DNA of 64,000 nucleotides from Pelolinea sp. (GCA_012797975.1 JAAZOD010000032.1:1-64000), one strand, 5' to 3'; shown: positions 17,192-26,108, numbered from the stretch's first letter. The notes: generated by a model not told the origin, from the sequence alone. Translations and numbers: made by a program.

Positions 17192-18865
17192 TTATCGATA
17201 AGGCCAATGAAAACATGGCCCAGAAGCTGGATCATTCCATAGCATTTCCATTTCATCAGTGAGAACGCAAAGAGATAGTGAAAACCCTTTCATTGCTTGG
17301 TTTGTAAAGTAGGAATCGACTACCGATCCAACCGGTTGAATGGCCTGTTGATGGAGGACGGAGAATGTTTTTTGGAACAGGATATGCAGTTCCATGCGAG
17401 AAGTGCCACCCAAACCATTGATAAAAGCCAAGTATCTCTTTTCTTTAAACTTTTTTAGATCGTCCAGCAATTGCCCAATTAACAATTCAATAACTTCGTC
17501 AGCGGTTCTAAGCTCCCCGTTATAAACACCTGCTTCTCCATGGACTCCAGTTCCAATTTCAAGATGATCCTCTTTCGCTTCAAAGAGCGGTTTTCCTGTG
17601 ATGGGATGTGTGGGAGCACTTAACCCAACAGAAAGAGTGGCCGTACGTTCATTTGTCCGTCGCATAATTTCAGCAATTTGTGACATGGGGTACCCTCTTT
17701 CAGCAGCAGCCCCTCCAATCTTCAATGCAAAAAGCAGACCGCCTAATCCTCGCCGGTCCGAGATTTGATCACGTGAAGCTGTGGCAATATCATCCCCTAA
17801 AAGAATGACTTCAAGAGGGATATTTTCTTGTTTTGCTCTTTTTTCCGCGATTCGTGCATTCAATACATCTCCAGAATGGTTGGAGACCAATAAGATAACC
17901 CCGGCTCCCCTATCTGCATGTTGAATGGCTTTAAAAATATTTATTCCTGAAGCACAGGTAAAAATAGGCCCATACACATCAGAATCCAATAGACCCGGAC
18001 CGATAAAACCACCCATAGAGGGAGTGTGACCACCCCCGTGACCGATCGCTAAACCAACCTTTCCAATTTCCTTTGGTCTGGCCCTAATGAGAATACCATC
18101 ATCGGTTAATTTCACTAGATCGGGATAGGCGAGGGACAATCCTTGGTTATCCTGTTGAACAATTGTTTCCGGGGAATTTATGAATTTCCCGTGCGGTTGA
18201 AAGGTTGTTTGTTGTGAAGGGTCTTTTGAAAGTATCGGTATCTCATTTTTTGCAGCCTTCCAAAGCGCAAAGACGATCCATGAAAATGATGTAGCACCTG
18301 CATCTTGATATGTTTTCGAAAGTTCTTTTAAAAACCGAGCCCGTCCTTTTTTTGCAATCATTGTTTTCGTTGAGAAAGCGGCAGCTTGTGCAACCTTCCA
18401 GGCGTCTTCCAGCACTTGATCGGGTTCCTTTCCTGTATTTTGAAAAAGGAATTCTTGGACAGGTACAATTGCATCCAGGATTGTTTTGTCACCCAAGGCT
18501 GTATCTCCCACCTGCATAATCGATTCAGAGCCATGCTTGAAAAGTACAGCTAAATCTTCTGTTGATAGCGCTGTTTTTCCCTTAAACAAAATGCCACCTT
18601 CTGCAAAGAAAGCGGATAAGATTGGACCTATTGCACCACCACTATTTTCGGCAAATGCAACCGCTGCCAGATCAAACAGTTGGGCAAAATCATGATATTC
18701 TGATGTCATCAATTTTTGATGAATTTCATTAACTCCACGCTGCATGGTAAATCCGTGATCACCATCACCAACAATGGAATCAAGGTTATTTAACGCTGGG
18801 CATTGCTGGTCAAAAATTTCTTTCAAAAATAACAGAAAATTCTTTCCTTGTTCATAATTGAACAT
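17192..18865 (-). CDS. Dihydroxyacetone-kinase-family sugar kinase with reversed DhaL-DhaK order
   Basis: A 557-residue fusion. Residues 1-205 are a DhaL (ATP-binding) domain: Asp29, Asp34 and Asp36 of the Mg-binding D-x4-D-x-D motif (IVGDGDHG), GGAIGPILSAFF and GDKTILDAI. Residues about 240-557 are a DhaK domain: GHGGGHTP at 275-282 in place of the canonical GGGSGHEP, NHSGDVLN at 329-336, and the covalent substrate-binding His442 in LEIGTGVHGEAG. ATP-dependent Dha kinases normally carry K before L, so this order is reversed. The family phosphorylates dihydroxyacetone and, in some members, erythrulose or other short ketoses. The context suggests a ketose kinase feeding the class II aldolase. 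It overlaps the epimerase gene end by 14 nt. Confidence 0.8.
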   Translation of the reverse strand: MFNYEQGKNFLLFLKEIFDQQCPALNNLDSIVGDGDHGFTMQRGVNEIHQKLMTSEYHDFAQLFDLAAVAFAENSGGAIGPILSAFFAEGGILFKGKTALSTEDLAVLFKHGSESIMQVGDTALGDKTILDAIVPVQEFLFQNTGKEPDQVLEDAWKVAQAAAFSTKTMIAKKGRARFLKELSKTYQDAGATSFSWIVFALWKAAKNEIPILSKDPSQQTTFQPHGKFINSPETIVQQDNQGLSLAYPDLVKLTDDGILIRARPKEIGKVGLAIGHGGGHTPSMGGFIGPGLLDSDVYGPIFTCASGINIFKAIQHADRGAGVILLVSNHSGDVLNARIAEKRAKQENIPLEVILLGDDIATASRDQISDRRGLGGLLFALKIGGAAAERGYPMSQIAEIMRRTNERTATLSVGLSAPTHPITGKPLFEAKEDHLEIGTGVHGEAGVYNGELRTADEVIELLIGQLLDDLKKFKEKRYLAFINGLGGTSRMELHILFQKTFSVLHQQAIQPVGSVVDSYFTNQAMKGFSLSLCVLTDEMEMLWNDPASGPCFHWPYR

Positions 18866-19703
18866 TCGATAATTCCTTTTTTAGAAATAAAGCAGTTTCT
18901 TCTGCTGTTTGAACTAGATTATAAGCAAGAGGACGCCAAGTAGACAGACCTCGTCCGACCTCTCCCGCGGGGTTCACAAAGACCTCTGCTACAACGTAAT
19001 TCTTATACTTGATTTTCTGCAATGCCACAAAGAGGCTGTCCCAATCAAGGTGACCACGGCCGGGCGATTTGCGGTTATTTGCTGCAAAGTGAATGTGACC
19101 GAGTTGATCTCCCGCGAGTTGAATTGCGCCGGCAATATCATCCTCCTCGATATTCATATGAAAAGTATCCAAATGCAGTTTTATGGAAGAGTGATTCACT
19201 TCATGAAGAAACTCCAAACCCTGAGCGACGGTATTGATCAAATATCCCTCGAAACGGTTTACCACTTCCAAACACAATGTAACATTGAGATCCTGGGCGA
19301 TCAGAGCAGCTTCTTTCATTGACAAAATTGAATTCTTTCTGCGTTCTATGAGGTCATCATCTGGAAAGTAACCCCAGGGGGCATAGGTTACGCCTACCAG
19401 AACAGGGCTGTCGAGGGTTCTGGCGGCCTCCAGACATTTGCGCAAGAATTGGATGCCTTGTTTCCGAATTTGCCCATGGGGAGAGGTTACATCTTGTGAT
19501 TGATTTAGACCAACACTGCAGGATGCCTTCATGGCATTGTCATCGAGGGCTTTTCTGATTCTTCCGAGGGGAATTTGATCAAGAGCTAATAAGGGAAATT
19601 CGCAAAGGTCGAACCCGGCTTCTTTCGTTTTAATAATAAGTGGTTCAAGGTCATCATCCCACTTTGTTTGCCAAAAAGAAAGATGTAATCCTATTGGTAA
19701 CAT
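18852..19703 (-). CDS. D-tagatose/D-psicose 3-epimerase-like TIM-barrel protein
   Basis: A 283-residue sugar-phosphate isomerase/epimerase family protein. The DTE-family metal and substrate residues appear in LEVVNRFEGYLIN (catalytic Glu), HLDTFHMNIEEDD and GHIHFAANNRKSPGRGHLDW, then VAEVF with the second catalytic Glu. The start at 19703 has AAGGAG 7-8 bases upstream and yields the normal DTE length; an upstream in-frame ATG adds 27 residues unlike the family. It would epimerise a ketose at C3. Together with the neighbouring isomerase, kinase and aldolase it suggests that an uncommon hexose or pentose is converted before cleavage. Confidence 0.82.
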   Translation of the reverse strand: MLPIGLHLSFWQTKWDDDLEPLIIKTKEAGFDLCEFPLLALDQIPLGRIRKALDDNAMKASCSVGLNQSQDVTSPHGQIRKQGIQFLRKCLEAARTLDSPVLVGVTYAPWGYFPDDDLIERRKNSILSMKEAALIAQDLNVTLCLEVVNRFEGYLINTVAQGLEFLHEVNHSSIKLHLDTFHMNIEEDDIAGAIQLAGDQLGHIHFAANNRKSPGRGHLDWDSLFVALQKIKYKNYVVAEVFVNPAGEVGRGLSTWRPLAYNLVQTAEETALFLKKELSNVQL

Positions 19704-19834
19704 AGAACTCCTTAATGAAGGTAATATATTATTAAGACTCTTTACTATCAATGAGCTGATTGGAAAAATAGTAAAGAGTATCAATAACCCATCTCTCTCT
19801 TTTTATGAAGGGAGAGATGGGGGTCAGGAAAAAT

Positions 19835-21115
19835 CTAGAAGCCAAATAATTTGGCAATACCACCAACAACAACAGCGATTACGCCAAAATCATTACCGCC
19901 GTATAGATTCACAAATCCAGCGGCACTGTTCATGACGAATGGAAGCGCGGCTGCTTGGAAGGCGATCATCAAGAAACCACCAACAATTGCGGTGATGATC
20001 ACACCACGTCGTCCGCCAGTTGAGTTGGCCAGAATGCATGCTGGTCCCACATCGAAGAATGCCGCAACAATGGTGGGCAACAGCATATAGGGATAACCTG
20101 TCAAACCAAAAATAACTAATGCAACCATTGAACTAATTACGGCAATCGGGAACCCAATCGTGAGTGCATTTTGACCGTAAGGGAAGATCATGGGGCAGTC
20201 CAGTGCAGGGATAGCATTGGGAACAACCTTGTCTGCCAAACCTTTAAAGGCGGGTGTAATTTCAGCTAACATCATCCGTACACCGGTCAGTAAGATTGTC
20301 AAGCTTGCGCCAAATAGGATTGCCTTGTAGAAGAGGGCAAAAATGCAAATCAATGTGCTGCCGGCTCCGTAAGTGGTGATTGTCCAACCCCAACCGCTGA
20401 TCAAACCTAAAACAATAAAGAGAACGAACATGACAAGCGTGGTTGAAACGGTCATTGATTTCATAAATGACCATTTATCCGAGATCTTTGAATCTTCGGT
20501 ACTCTTCTTGGGATCTCCAAACCATTTCCCTAGGTAAGCACCGATGACTGAAATAATGGTTGTGGAATGTCCAATTGTGAAATCTTTATTTCCGGTTAAT
20601 TTAAACACAAAAGGTGAGATCATGGCCGGCAAGAGGGTCAATATGAAACCCAAGACAATTGAACCGATAACAATCAATGGAATCCCGGATAATTTCCCGC
20701 CGTCCGCTAATGCTGCGGTAACCATGAATGCATTCCAGAACATAATATGACCGGTTAGGAACACATATTTCCATTTTGTGATCCTGGCTAAGATCAAATT
20801 GACGATAAAACCGAACACCATGATCAAAACGACTTCAAATCCAAAATTTGCCAGGAATGCAGTCCAATCTGCTGTAGCTGCCGCACCTTTATATTGATAA
20901 ATTTGGGCAAACATCTCAGAAATTGGAGTGACTGCGGTGCCGATTAGATCAACTGCGCAAAACAGAATGATCACACCAGCCATTGTTTTTACAGTCCCGG
21001 TAATTATTTCACTAAAGGTTTTTCTCTGGAGGACTAAACCCAGAAGAGCTACTAAACCTAAAATGAAGGTTGGGAGTAAACGCGGGACAATACTAAAGAT
21101 GATATTAAGATCCAT
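19835..21115 (-). CDS. PTS EIIC component, ascorbate (UlaA/SgaT) type
   Basis: A 426-residue membrane protein with about 10-11 hydrophobic segments. The pattern LQRKTFSEIITGTVKTMAG, then FLTGHIMFWNAF, FTIGHSTTIIS, GVRMMLAEITPAFKGLADK and GPACILANSTGGRRG follows the UlaA/SgaT EIIC rather than the glucose or mannose families. It forms the membrane channel for a PTS with the EIIB and EIIA encoded upstream; GH42 is inserted between EIIB and EIIC. The substrate is not necessarily ascorbate: none of the ascorbate pathway enzymes UlaD, UlaF or UlaG is present. PTS systems are uncommon in Chloroflexota, and EI and HPr are not in this window. Confidence 0.85.
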   Translation of the reverse strand: MDLNIIFSIVPRLLPTFILGLVALLGLVLQRKTFSEIITGTVKTMAGVIILFCAVDLIGTAVTPISEMFAQIYQYKGAAATADWTAFLANFGFEVVLIMVFGFIVNLILARITKWKYVFLTGHIMFWNAFMVTAALADGGKLSGIPLIVIGSIVLGFILTLLPAMISPFVFKLTGNKDFTIGHSTTIISVIGAYLGKWFGDPKKSTEDSKISDKWSFMKSMTVSTTLVMFVLFIVLGLISGWGWTITTYGAGSTLICIFALFYKAILFGASLTILLTGVRMMLAEITPAFKGLADKVVPNAIPALDCPMIFPYGQNALTIGFPIAVISSMVALVIFGLTGYPYMLLPTIVAAFFDVGPACILANSTGGRRGVIITAIVGGFLMIAFQAAALPFVMNSAAGFVNLYGGNDFGVIAVVVGGIAKLFGF

Positions 21116-21152
21116 TTCAAAACTCCTTTTTTACGATTTTTTCTGGTAGGTT

Positions 21153-23300
21153 CTATAAAGAAAAATGGACTGCTTTCACCTCCTCTCCTTCAAAACCAAG
21201 ATTGAACTCGAATTCATTCTTTTCTGAGGTCAGCGAGATTGTCTTTTGATCAGGAAAAATCTGAGAAATCTCCGTGCTGGAGAGATGTGGCAAGTGAATG
21301 GTTACTTTTACCTTTTCAGGGTTTTTTCGGTAATTTGTAAATAAAATCATTCCTTCGCTTTGGTTCATCAACAGATGAACATCGATATCTCTCCAGGACT
21401 TTTGAGAATAATCCAAAGTAATAGCGGGGGTCGGAAGGTTCAGATTGGTTATGATGGTTTGGAGGAATTTATCCTGAGATAAAACATAAGCAGCATCACA
21501 ATGGGTCGCCAGGTAAATTCCCTTTCCAATATGATGTGAATGTACGGTTGCGGCGGGGAGTCCATCATCGAAAGATGCCAGAATGTCCGTATCATTTGTT
21601 ACCGTGAGTCTGTCACAATTCCAAAGCCCATTGAATGTCTGGCCTTTATACTGGATTTGCCTTTGATTCAACAGATCTGGTTCACAAGATTCAATTCCGA
21701 ATACTTCTTGGAGAGGGGCGGGGGGAACAACATGGTTGTACCACCCTTTTTCGGATAAAGTACCACAACGGGAAAACCCGAAAAGTATACCTCCTTCACG
21801 AACAAACTTGTTCAAGGCATTCGCACTTGCTGTGCTTACCAATCCCATCATGGGTAATAGGATGATTTGATATTTCCCGACTGCCTGCTCTAATTGGTCA
21901 GGGATAATGAAATCAACAGAATATCCGAGATCCCAGAATGCTCGATAAGCTCCGCGTTGCGCCTGAAAGATGTTTTCTTCCTGGCCAATGCCCTGAAAGA
22001 AGATTGCATTTTCTTTTGATTCCAAAATTGCTACTTCAGATGCTGCTGGGTGAACGGATAGCAGAAGGTTCTCATTATCCTTAATGAATTTGCCGATTGA
22101 AGAAGCCGCGGACAAGCGGGAGGTCTCTTTCCCATCTAGATCCACCAAAGCACCCCAATGCAGTGGTTGATAATCCCACTCTTTCCAAGGCATGTACATC
22201 ATGAGTTTCACATCATGTCCGATTGCTTCGAACCCATTGCGTAGAATATCTAGCTCGCTTGTATGATGGTCAGGACCCATCACCCACCCGCCAATAGGGC
22301 CGGATTCTATTTCATGCAACCAAAAATCGGTATTTGCATACTGTGCTACACTTTTTCCATGATCAAGGAAGATCGAATTATGTTCTGGTCTTGCGGCTAA
22401 CTTATTACCGCTGCCTGGATAAAGGTCGTATCCAATATGATCAACCTGTTTTGATATTTTCCATTGATCTAATCCCATCAATGTTCCAAAACGGTCATAT
22501 CCTTTGAAATTAAAGGTGTTGACAGACGTGGGATGTTCAGGATCGATCTGTTTGATGATATGATGTTGCCACTCTGCAAATCTTGAGAATTCGTCCTGCC
22601 AAAAAATCCGCCAATCGATCCATTTTGATGGACTTGACCACCCTCCCGGTAACCCTTCGGGAGGAAAGACGTCGTTCCAATCATTGTGAATGAAGGATGC
22701 GGTTCCCCAATTCCATGCCTGGTTCAGCGCATCCAGTGAACCGTATTTTTCCCTTGTCCAAATACGAAAAGCGCTTTGACAATAACCACAATAACAAAAG
22801 ATATCTAATTCGTTACCTCCCCGGGAAGGGAGAAATGGAAAACCGATTTCATTGCTGATTTGCCAGCCAAAATGGTTGGGTTGTTTTTGCGCAAATTGCA
22901 CCAGCGCTGTCAAATAATTTTTGAGGGCTGCCAAATAATCTGGATGATGAATACATGCCCATCCATAAGATGAACCCAGAGGGTAACGGATGTTCTTATT
23001 CGAGAGAATGGGAAGATCGGAAAATTCTAATGCCAACCACAAAGGAGGTGAGGCACTACCAGTGCTGATCATGATCGAAATTCCGTGATTCATCGCTTTT
23101 TTATAGAATCTTTCAAGCCGGTCAAACTGGAATTTACCTTCCTGAGGTTCTATTCTGTCCCAGGATCCATGAACATCACCGATGCGGATAATATTCATTT
23201 CTGCTTTTGCCATTAATTGAAGATCACGATCCCAGTCATTTTCAGGGAAGATCAGTGGAGAGTATGATGACCCGTACCAAAACTTGTTCCGATACTGCAT
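21153..23300 (-). CDS. GH42 beta-galactosidase-like glycoside hydrolase, intracellular
   Basis: A 715-residue protein without signal peptide. GH42 features are clear: acid/base Glu151 in GWQISNEIG, nucleophile Glu330 in FWLHEIESGP, and the zinc cluster cysteines Cys116, Cys169, Cys171 and Cys174 (CYCGYC). A trimerisation domain (about 430-640) and a C-terminal beta domain follow. It removes a terminal beta-galactose (or alpha-arabinose) unit. Start 23300 is preferred: AGGAAGGA lies 8 bases upstream and the ATG follows the EIIB stop by 4 bp. An intracellular GH42 among PTS genes is odd, because PTS disaccharides enter phosphorylated and are usually cut by GH1 or GH4 enzymes. Confidence 0.9.
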   Translation of the reverse strand: MQYRNKFWYGSSYSPLIFPENDWDRDLQLMAKAEMNIIRIGDVHGSWDRIEPQEGKFQFDRLERFYKKAMNHGISIMISTGSASPPLWLALEFSDLPILSNKNIRYPLGSSYGWACIHHPDYLAALKNYLTALVQFAQKQPNHFGWQISNEIGFPFLPSRGGNELDIFCYCGYCQSAFRIWTREKYGSLDALNQAWNWGTASFIHNDWNDVFPPEGLPGGWSSPSKWIDWRIFWQDEFSRFAEWQHHIIKQIDPEHPTSVNTFNFKGYDRFGTLMGLDQWKISKQVDHIGYDLYPGSGNKLAARPEHNSIFLDHGKSVAQYANTDFWLHEIESGPIGGWVMGPDHHTSELDILRNGFEAIGHDVKLMMYMPWKEWDYQPLHWGALVDLDGKETSRLSAASSIGKFIKDNENLLLSVHPAASEVAILESKENAIFFQGIGQEENIFQAQRGAYRAFWDLGYSVDFIIPDQLEQAVGKYQIILLPMMGLVSTASANALNKFVREGGILFGFSRCGTLSEKGWYNHVVPPAPLQEVFGIESCEPDLLNQRQIQYKGQTFNGLWNCDRLTVTNDTDILASFDDGLPAATVHSHHIGKGIYLATHCDAAYVLSQDKFLQTIITNLNLPTPAITLDYSQKSWRDIDVHLLMNQSEGMILFTNYRKNPEKVKVTIHLPHLSSTEISQIFPDQKTISLTSEKNEFEFNLGFEGEEVKAVHFSL

Positions 23301-23304
23301 CCGG

Positions 23305-23598
23305 TTATCCTTCCTGAGATAATTTGCGAATGATTTCCAACCCTTTTTCTTCAAGTTCGGCGGAACTAAGGAAATTTTTAATGACAATTACTGGCTTGTC
23401 GGATCCGTGAAAGAGTTTGCTCATTTCTTCAGAAGTGAAGACAATGTCAAAAAATTGACCGCGGGCAGTAGCTTCATCTGAACAGAATGTTTCAGCATTG
23501 ATGGCATTATTTTTCAGCACTTTATCCAGGGTCATTTTAAGGATCATGGAGCTTCCGAGTCCAAATCCGCAAACCAGCATAATTTTTAATTTTTTCAT
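23305..23598 (-). CDS. PTS EIIB component, ascorbate/galactitol type
   Basis: A 97-residue cytosolic protein. Cys10 in MLVCGFGLGSSMILKM is the phosphocysteine, and the following GSSMI-x-KM is shared with UlaB. It accepts the phosphate from EIIA and passes it to the sugar carried by EIIC. The stop of EIIA precedes its ATG by 4 bp and its own stop precedes GH42 by 4 bp, so the three are tightly coupled. Confidence 0.88.
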   Translation of the reverse strand: MKKLKIMLVCGFGLGSSMILKMTLDKVLKNNAINAETFCSDEATARGQFFDIVFTSEEMSKLFHGSDKPVIVIKNFLSSAELEEKGLEIIRKLSQEG

Positions 23599-23602
23599 TT
23601 GT

Positions 23603-24058
23603 TCACATTTTCCTTTCGCTATCCTGCAGATATGTGATCAATTCTTCAGCCGTATTCACTTTGAATAAGAACTGTTGGTTCCTTTCATCCATCAGAAAAG
23701 TTGCCAACTCCTGCAACATGCCGATATGACTGTTATGATCAATTCCGCAAAACGTTATCAATAGACCCACAGGGTCATTGTTCTTATTCCCGAAATTGAC
23801 CGCGGGATCCAAGGTAATAATGCTCATTCCTATTTGAAGAGCTCCATTTTCTGGTCTTGAATGAGCCAAAGCTATTCCCGGGCTGATGACCATATATGGC
23901 CCTAAGTCATAGGATGCCTGGATGCATGCATCAATATATTTCTGTGTACAAATTTGTTGATTTACAAGCAGTTCACCGCCCAAATAGATCGCTGTCTGCC
24001 AATCTTGAGCTTTGACATGGAATCGGATCAATTCAGGTTGTAAATAATCACGCAGCAT
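23603..24058 (-). CDS. PTS EIIA component, ascorbate (UlaC)/fructose-mannitol type
   Basis: A 151-residue cytosolic protein. GPYMVISPGIALAHSRPENG carries the phospho-accepting His66, and the segment FGNKNNDPVGLLITF matches the UlaC/FruA-A type. It takes phosphate from HPr, which is not encoded here. Its ATG directly abuts the stop of the SorC regulator gene. Together with the EIIB and EIIC genes it completes an ascorbate-class PTS. Confidence 0.88.
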   Translation of the reverse strand: MLRDYLQPELIRFHVKAQDWQTAIYLGGELLVNQQICTQKYIDACIQASYDLGPYMVISPGIALAHSRPENGALQIGMSIITLDPAVNFGNKNNDPVGLLITFCGIDHNSHIGMLQELATFLMDERNQQFLFKVNTAEELITYLQDSERKM

Positions 24059-25042
24059 TTATTCTTCCTCATTATTAAGCAGGTATTCAGCGATTGAACG
24101 GTTGGTGATCAATACATTGAAAAAAGAATTTTTTAGAATTGCACGAATGGGAAGCTTCTTGTCTTCACCACCTGCAATCAGGACGCTCCACTCGATTTTT
24201 TTTAGATCCTCCGGGTTAATTCCGATGACTCGTCTATCCATGAAAGTCGGAACAATATTTCCACCACGATCAAAATAATGGCCAAGAATATCTCCAATGA
24301 CACTGGCTCTCTTTAGTTCATCCAATTCTTGTTGGGAAATATGTCCTTCGGTAAACAGGATGGCATTTTCATCTACGGTGCCTATGCTTTGCAAAACAAT
24401 GTCACACTTTTTTGCCCGCTCAATGGAGTTGATGATCGTTGCTTCTCGCATAAGCATTGTGTACAAATTTTCATCAGAGACATAATTCGGAGAATAGAAG
24501 ATTTCTGGTATCCCACCAGCAATTCCCGCCAGATTGGCAGTAACGTTATACTTTGCAACGCCGCCAGAATGGTCGGAAGCGCTGCCAACCACTTCTGTGA
24601 AATAACATTCGATTTTATTCTGCGGATGGAATTCTTCAGGAATATGGGAAATGGTACGGCTCAATCCCAGTCCGATCCTTAACCCATATTTCAATTTCTT
24701 CTCAAGCCATTTTGCCCCGCCGCGCGCTAATTGAGTGTAGAGTGAAATATTCTCATCAGAGTCGGCTACCACCATTACATCGCGCAGATTGAATTTTACG
24801 ATCAGTTGGTTTTCAATATTCAGGTAGTTATTGCCCGAATCATGAATCAAGAATTGAACCAATCCGAGCTTTACTGCCCGATCAAGAAATCGATGAATTG
24901 AGACGCGTGAATATCCAAGTTTTTGTCCAATTTGGTCTTGGGTGAGATTGTTTTCATAATATAAATTGGCTATTCGTAAAAGCAGATATTCTTCTTCGGG
25001 ATCAATTTCTGCTTTTGGATTCAAATTGCGATGAATGACCAT
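24059..25042 (-). CDS. SorC-family sugar-binding transcriptional regulator
   Basis: A 327-residue regulator. Residues about 18-60 form the helix-turn-helix (YYENNLTQDQIGQKLGYSRV, then SIHRFLDRA). The remainder is the SorC effector domain, with GLRIGLGLSRTI and, near the end, a GEDK-IRAIL-ITNRSIAEYLL segment typical of the family. SorC members sense phosphorylated sugars. It is the first gene of the nine-gene operon, and a perfect 16-bp palindrome overlaps its promoter, so autoregulation and control of the whole operon is the obvious reading. Confidence 0.88.
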   Translation of the reverse strand: MVIHRNLNPKAEIDPEEEYLLLRIANLYYENNLTQDQIGQKLGYSRVSIHRFLDRAVKLGLVQFLIHDSGNNYLNIENQLIVKFNLRDVMVVADSDENISLYTQLARGGAKWLEKKLKYGLRIGLGLSRTISHIPEEFHPQNKIECYFTEVVGSASDHSGGVAKYNVTANLAGIAGGIPEIFYSPNYVSDENLYTMLMREATIINSIERAKKCDIVLQSIGTVDENAILFTEGHISQQELDELKRASVIGDILGHYFDRGGNIVPTFMDRRVIGINPEDLKKIEWSVLIAGGEDKKLPIRAILKNSFFNVLITNRSIAEYLLNNEEE

Positions 25043-25074
25043 TTTTTCTCTCTGAAGTTACAAATGTACATAAT

Positions 25075-25116
25075 ATGTAATTAATTACATTATAGATGAA
25101 AAAAAGAATATTTCAA
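25075..25116 (-). promoter_or_regulatory. Promoter and palindromic operator of the PTS/sugar operon
   Basis: On the minus strand a -35 TTGAAA (25111-25116), a 16-bp spacer and a -10 TATAAT (25089-25094) form a near-consensus promoter 47 bp before the regulator ATG. The perfect 16-bp palindrome ATGTAATTAATTACAT (25075-25090) overlaps the -10 and the expected transcription start. A partial half-site (ATGTACAT) lies a few bases further downstream. The position suits a repressor site for the SorC protein. Confidence 0.75.
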
Positions 25117-25210
25117 TACTCGATTTAAATCGTTTTGTGAAGAAGCGCTTGGATCAGTGGGTTAAAGCAGCTATCATGGCAGGTTCATAACTGAAAAAGA
25201 AGAGCGGTAT

Positions 25211-25963
25211 TTATTTTCCCAGCGTAGGAGTGAGCTCAATTCCGTCCCCGTGACATGCACAGATGCAGTTGGGATTGATCTCGGTTGGAATACAGTTTTC
25301 GTCATAATAGAGAAAATTGGCGCAGAAACATTCGCAGCCTGGCTTTGTTTCCAATGCGGAACAATCCTGACTGCAGGGGTAGGGATTTTTTATAATGCGG
25401 TAGAGAATACAATTCTTCTTGGAACTGGAAGTATGTTTATAGGTCAGCCATTCCAGGCCAAATTCTGCTCCGTTTTTCTGGATGAGAAAACTGCCTTCGA
25501 ACTGTTCGCTGACCTTCCGCCCATTTAACAGTTGTGCTACCGGCAAGATTTTCCCTGCATACCTCTCCCCATTTTGAAAGCCGATGAAACAGACAGAGGT
25601 CTTCGTAAGCGTGTTGTTTTGCAGGCGTAAGTTGGTACCTTTGATCTCGGAGGAAATGGAAATGTTGCCGACCAACCTTCCTTCAATAAAATTGCCACCA
25701 GAATAGTATTCCAGACCGTTGGCTTTGAAGAGCGTCAGAGCGAAATCTTTTTGCAGACTTCCCAGCAGTTGGAGATTTTCACCACACTGGATGACCAAAT
25801 TTTCTGCTGCGCTCACGATGATGGGGGTGGGGGTAATGGTTGGCGAGGTGGTTGGGGATACGGTTGATTTCACAGGAGTATGTTCCATGCTCTGCATGTC
25901 CGTTGTAGCTTGGCAGGCAGCCAGGAGAACACCAAGAAGGAATAAAACGGGTAATCTCTTCAT
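25211..25963 (-). CDS. Cys-rich hypothetical lipoprotein
   Basis: A 250-residue exported lipoprotein: lipobox LLAAC (Cys17), a Ser/Thr/Pro linker (TVSPTTSPTITPTP), a beta-rich middle part, and a C-terminal cysteine cluster with some ten Cys residues in about 60 (for example CECFCANFLYYDENC and CICACHGDG). The cysteines suggest disulfides or metal binding outside the cell. No family is recognised. It shares an upstream region with the divergent GT-C-like gene. A 47-bp tail and the SorC operator region lie downstream on the same strand. Confidence 0.7.
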   Translation of the reverse strand: MKRLPVLFLLGVLLAACQATTDMQSMEHTPVKSTVSPTTSPTITPTPIIVSAAENLVIQCGENLQLLGSLQKDFALTLFKANGLEYYSGGNFIEGRLVGNISISSEIKGTNLRLQNNTLTKTSVCFIGFQNGERYAGKILPVAQLLNGRKVSEQFEGSFLIQKNGAEFGLEWLTYKHTSSSKKNCILYRIIKNPYPCSQDCSALETKPGCECFCANFLYYDENCIPTEINPNCICACHGDGIELTPTLGK

Positions 25964-26085
25964 AAATTCAGCAGATTGTATTGAAAAAAGTTGGCCTACA
26001 AGCAGTCGATGATCATCATGCTTTCACCTCTAATTGTAAATCGATTTTCCTCAGAAGGGCGAATGTAGCATTGCCTCTTTTCTTT

Positions 26086-26091
26086 TATAAT
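26086..26091 (+). promoter_or_regulatory. -10 element of the GT-C-like gene at 26109
   Basis: TATAAT lies 17 bp before the ATG at 26109. No clear -35 or Shine-Dalgarno is present, so a short leader and weak initiation are expected. Confidence 0.5.
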
Positions 26092-26108
26092 GAAGTGCGG
26101 AAATATTA

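Noticed and set aside
19835-21115. Assignment of the EIIC to galactitol
   Set aside because: First impression; the segments FLTGHIMFW, FTIGHS and LAEITPAFKG fit the ascorbate (UlaA/SgaT) class better.
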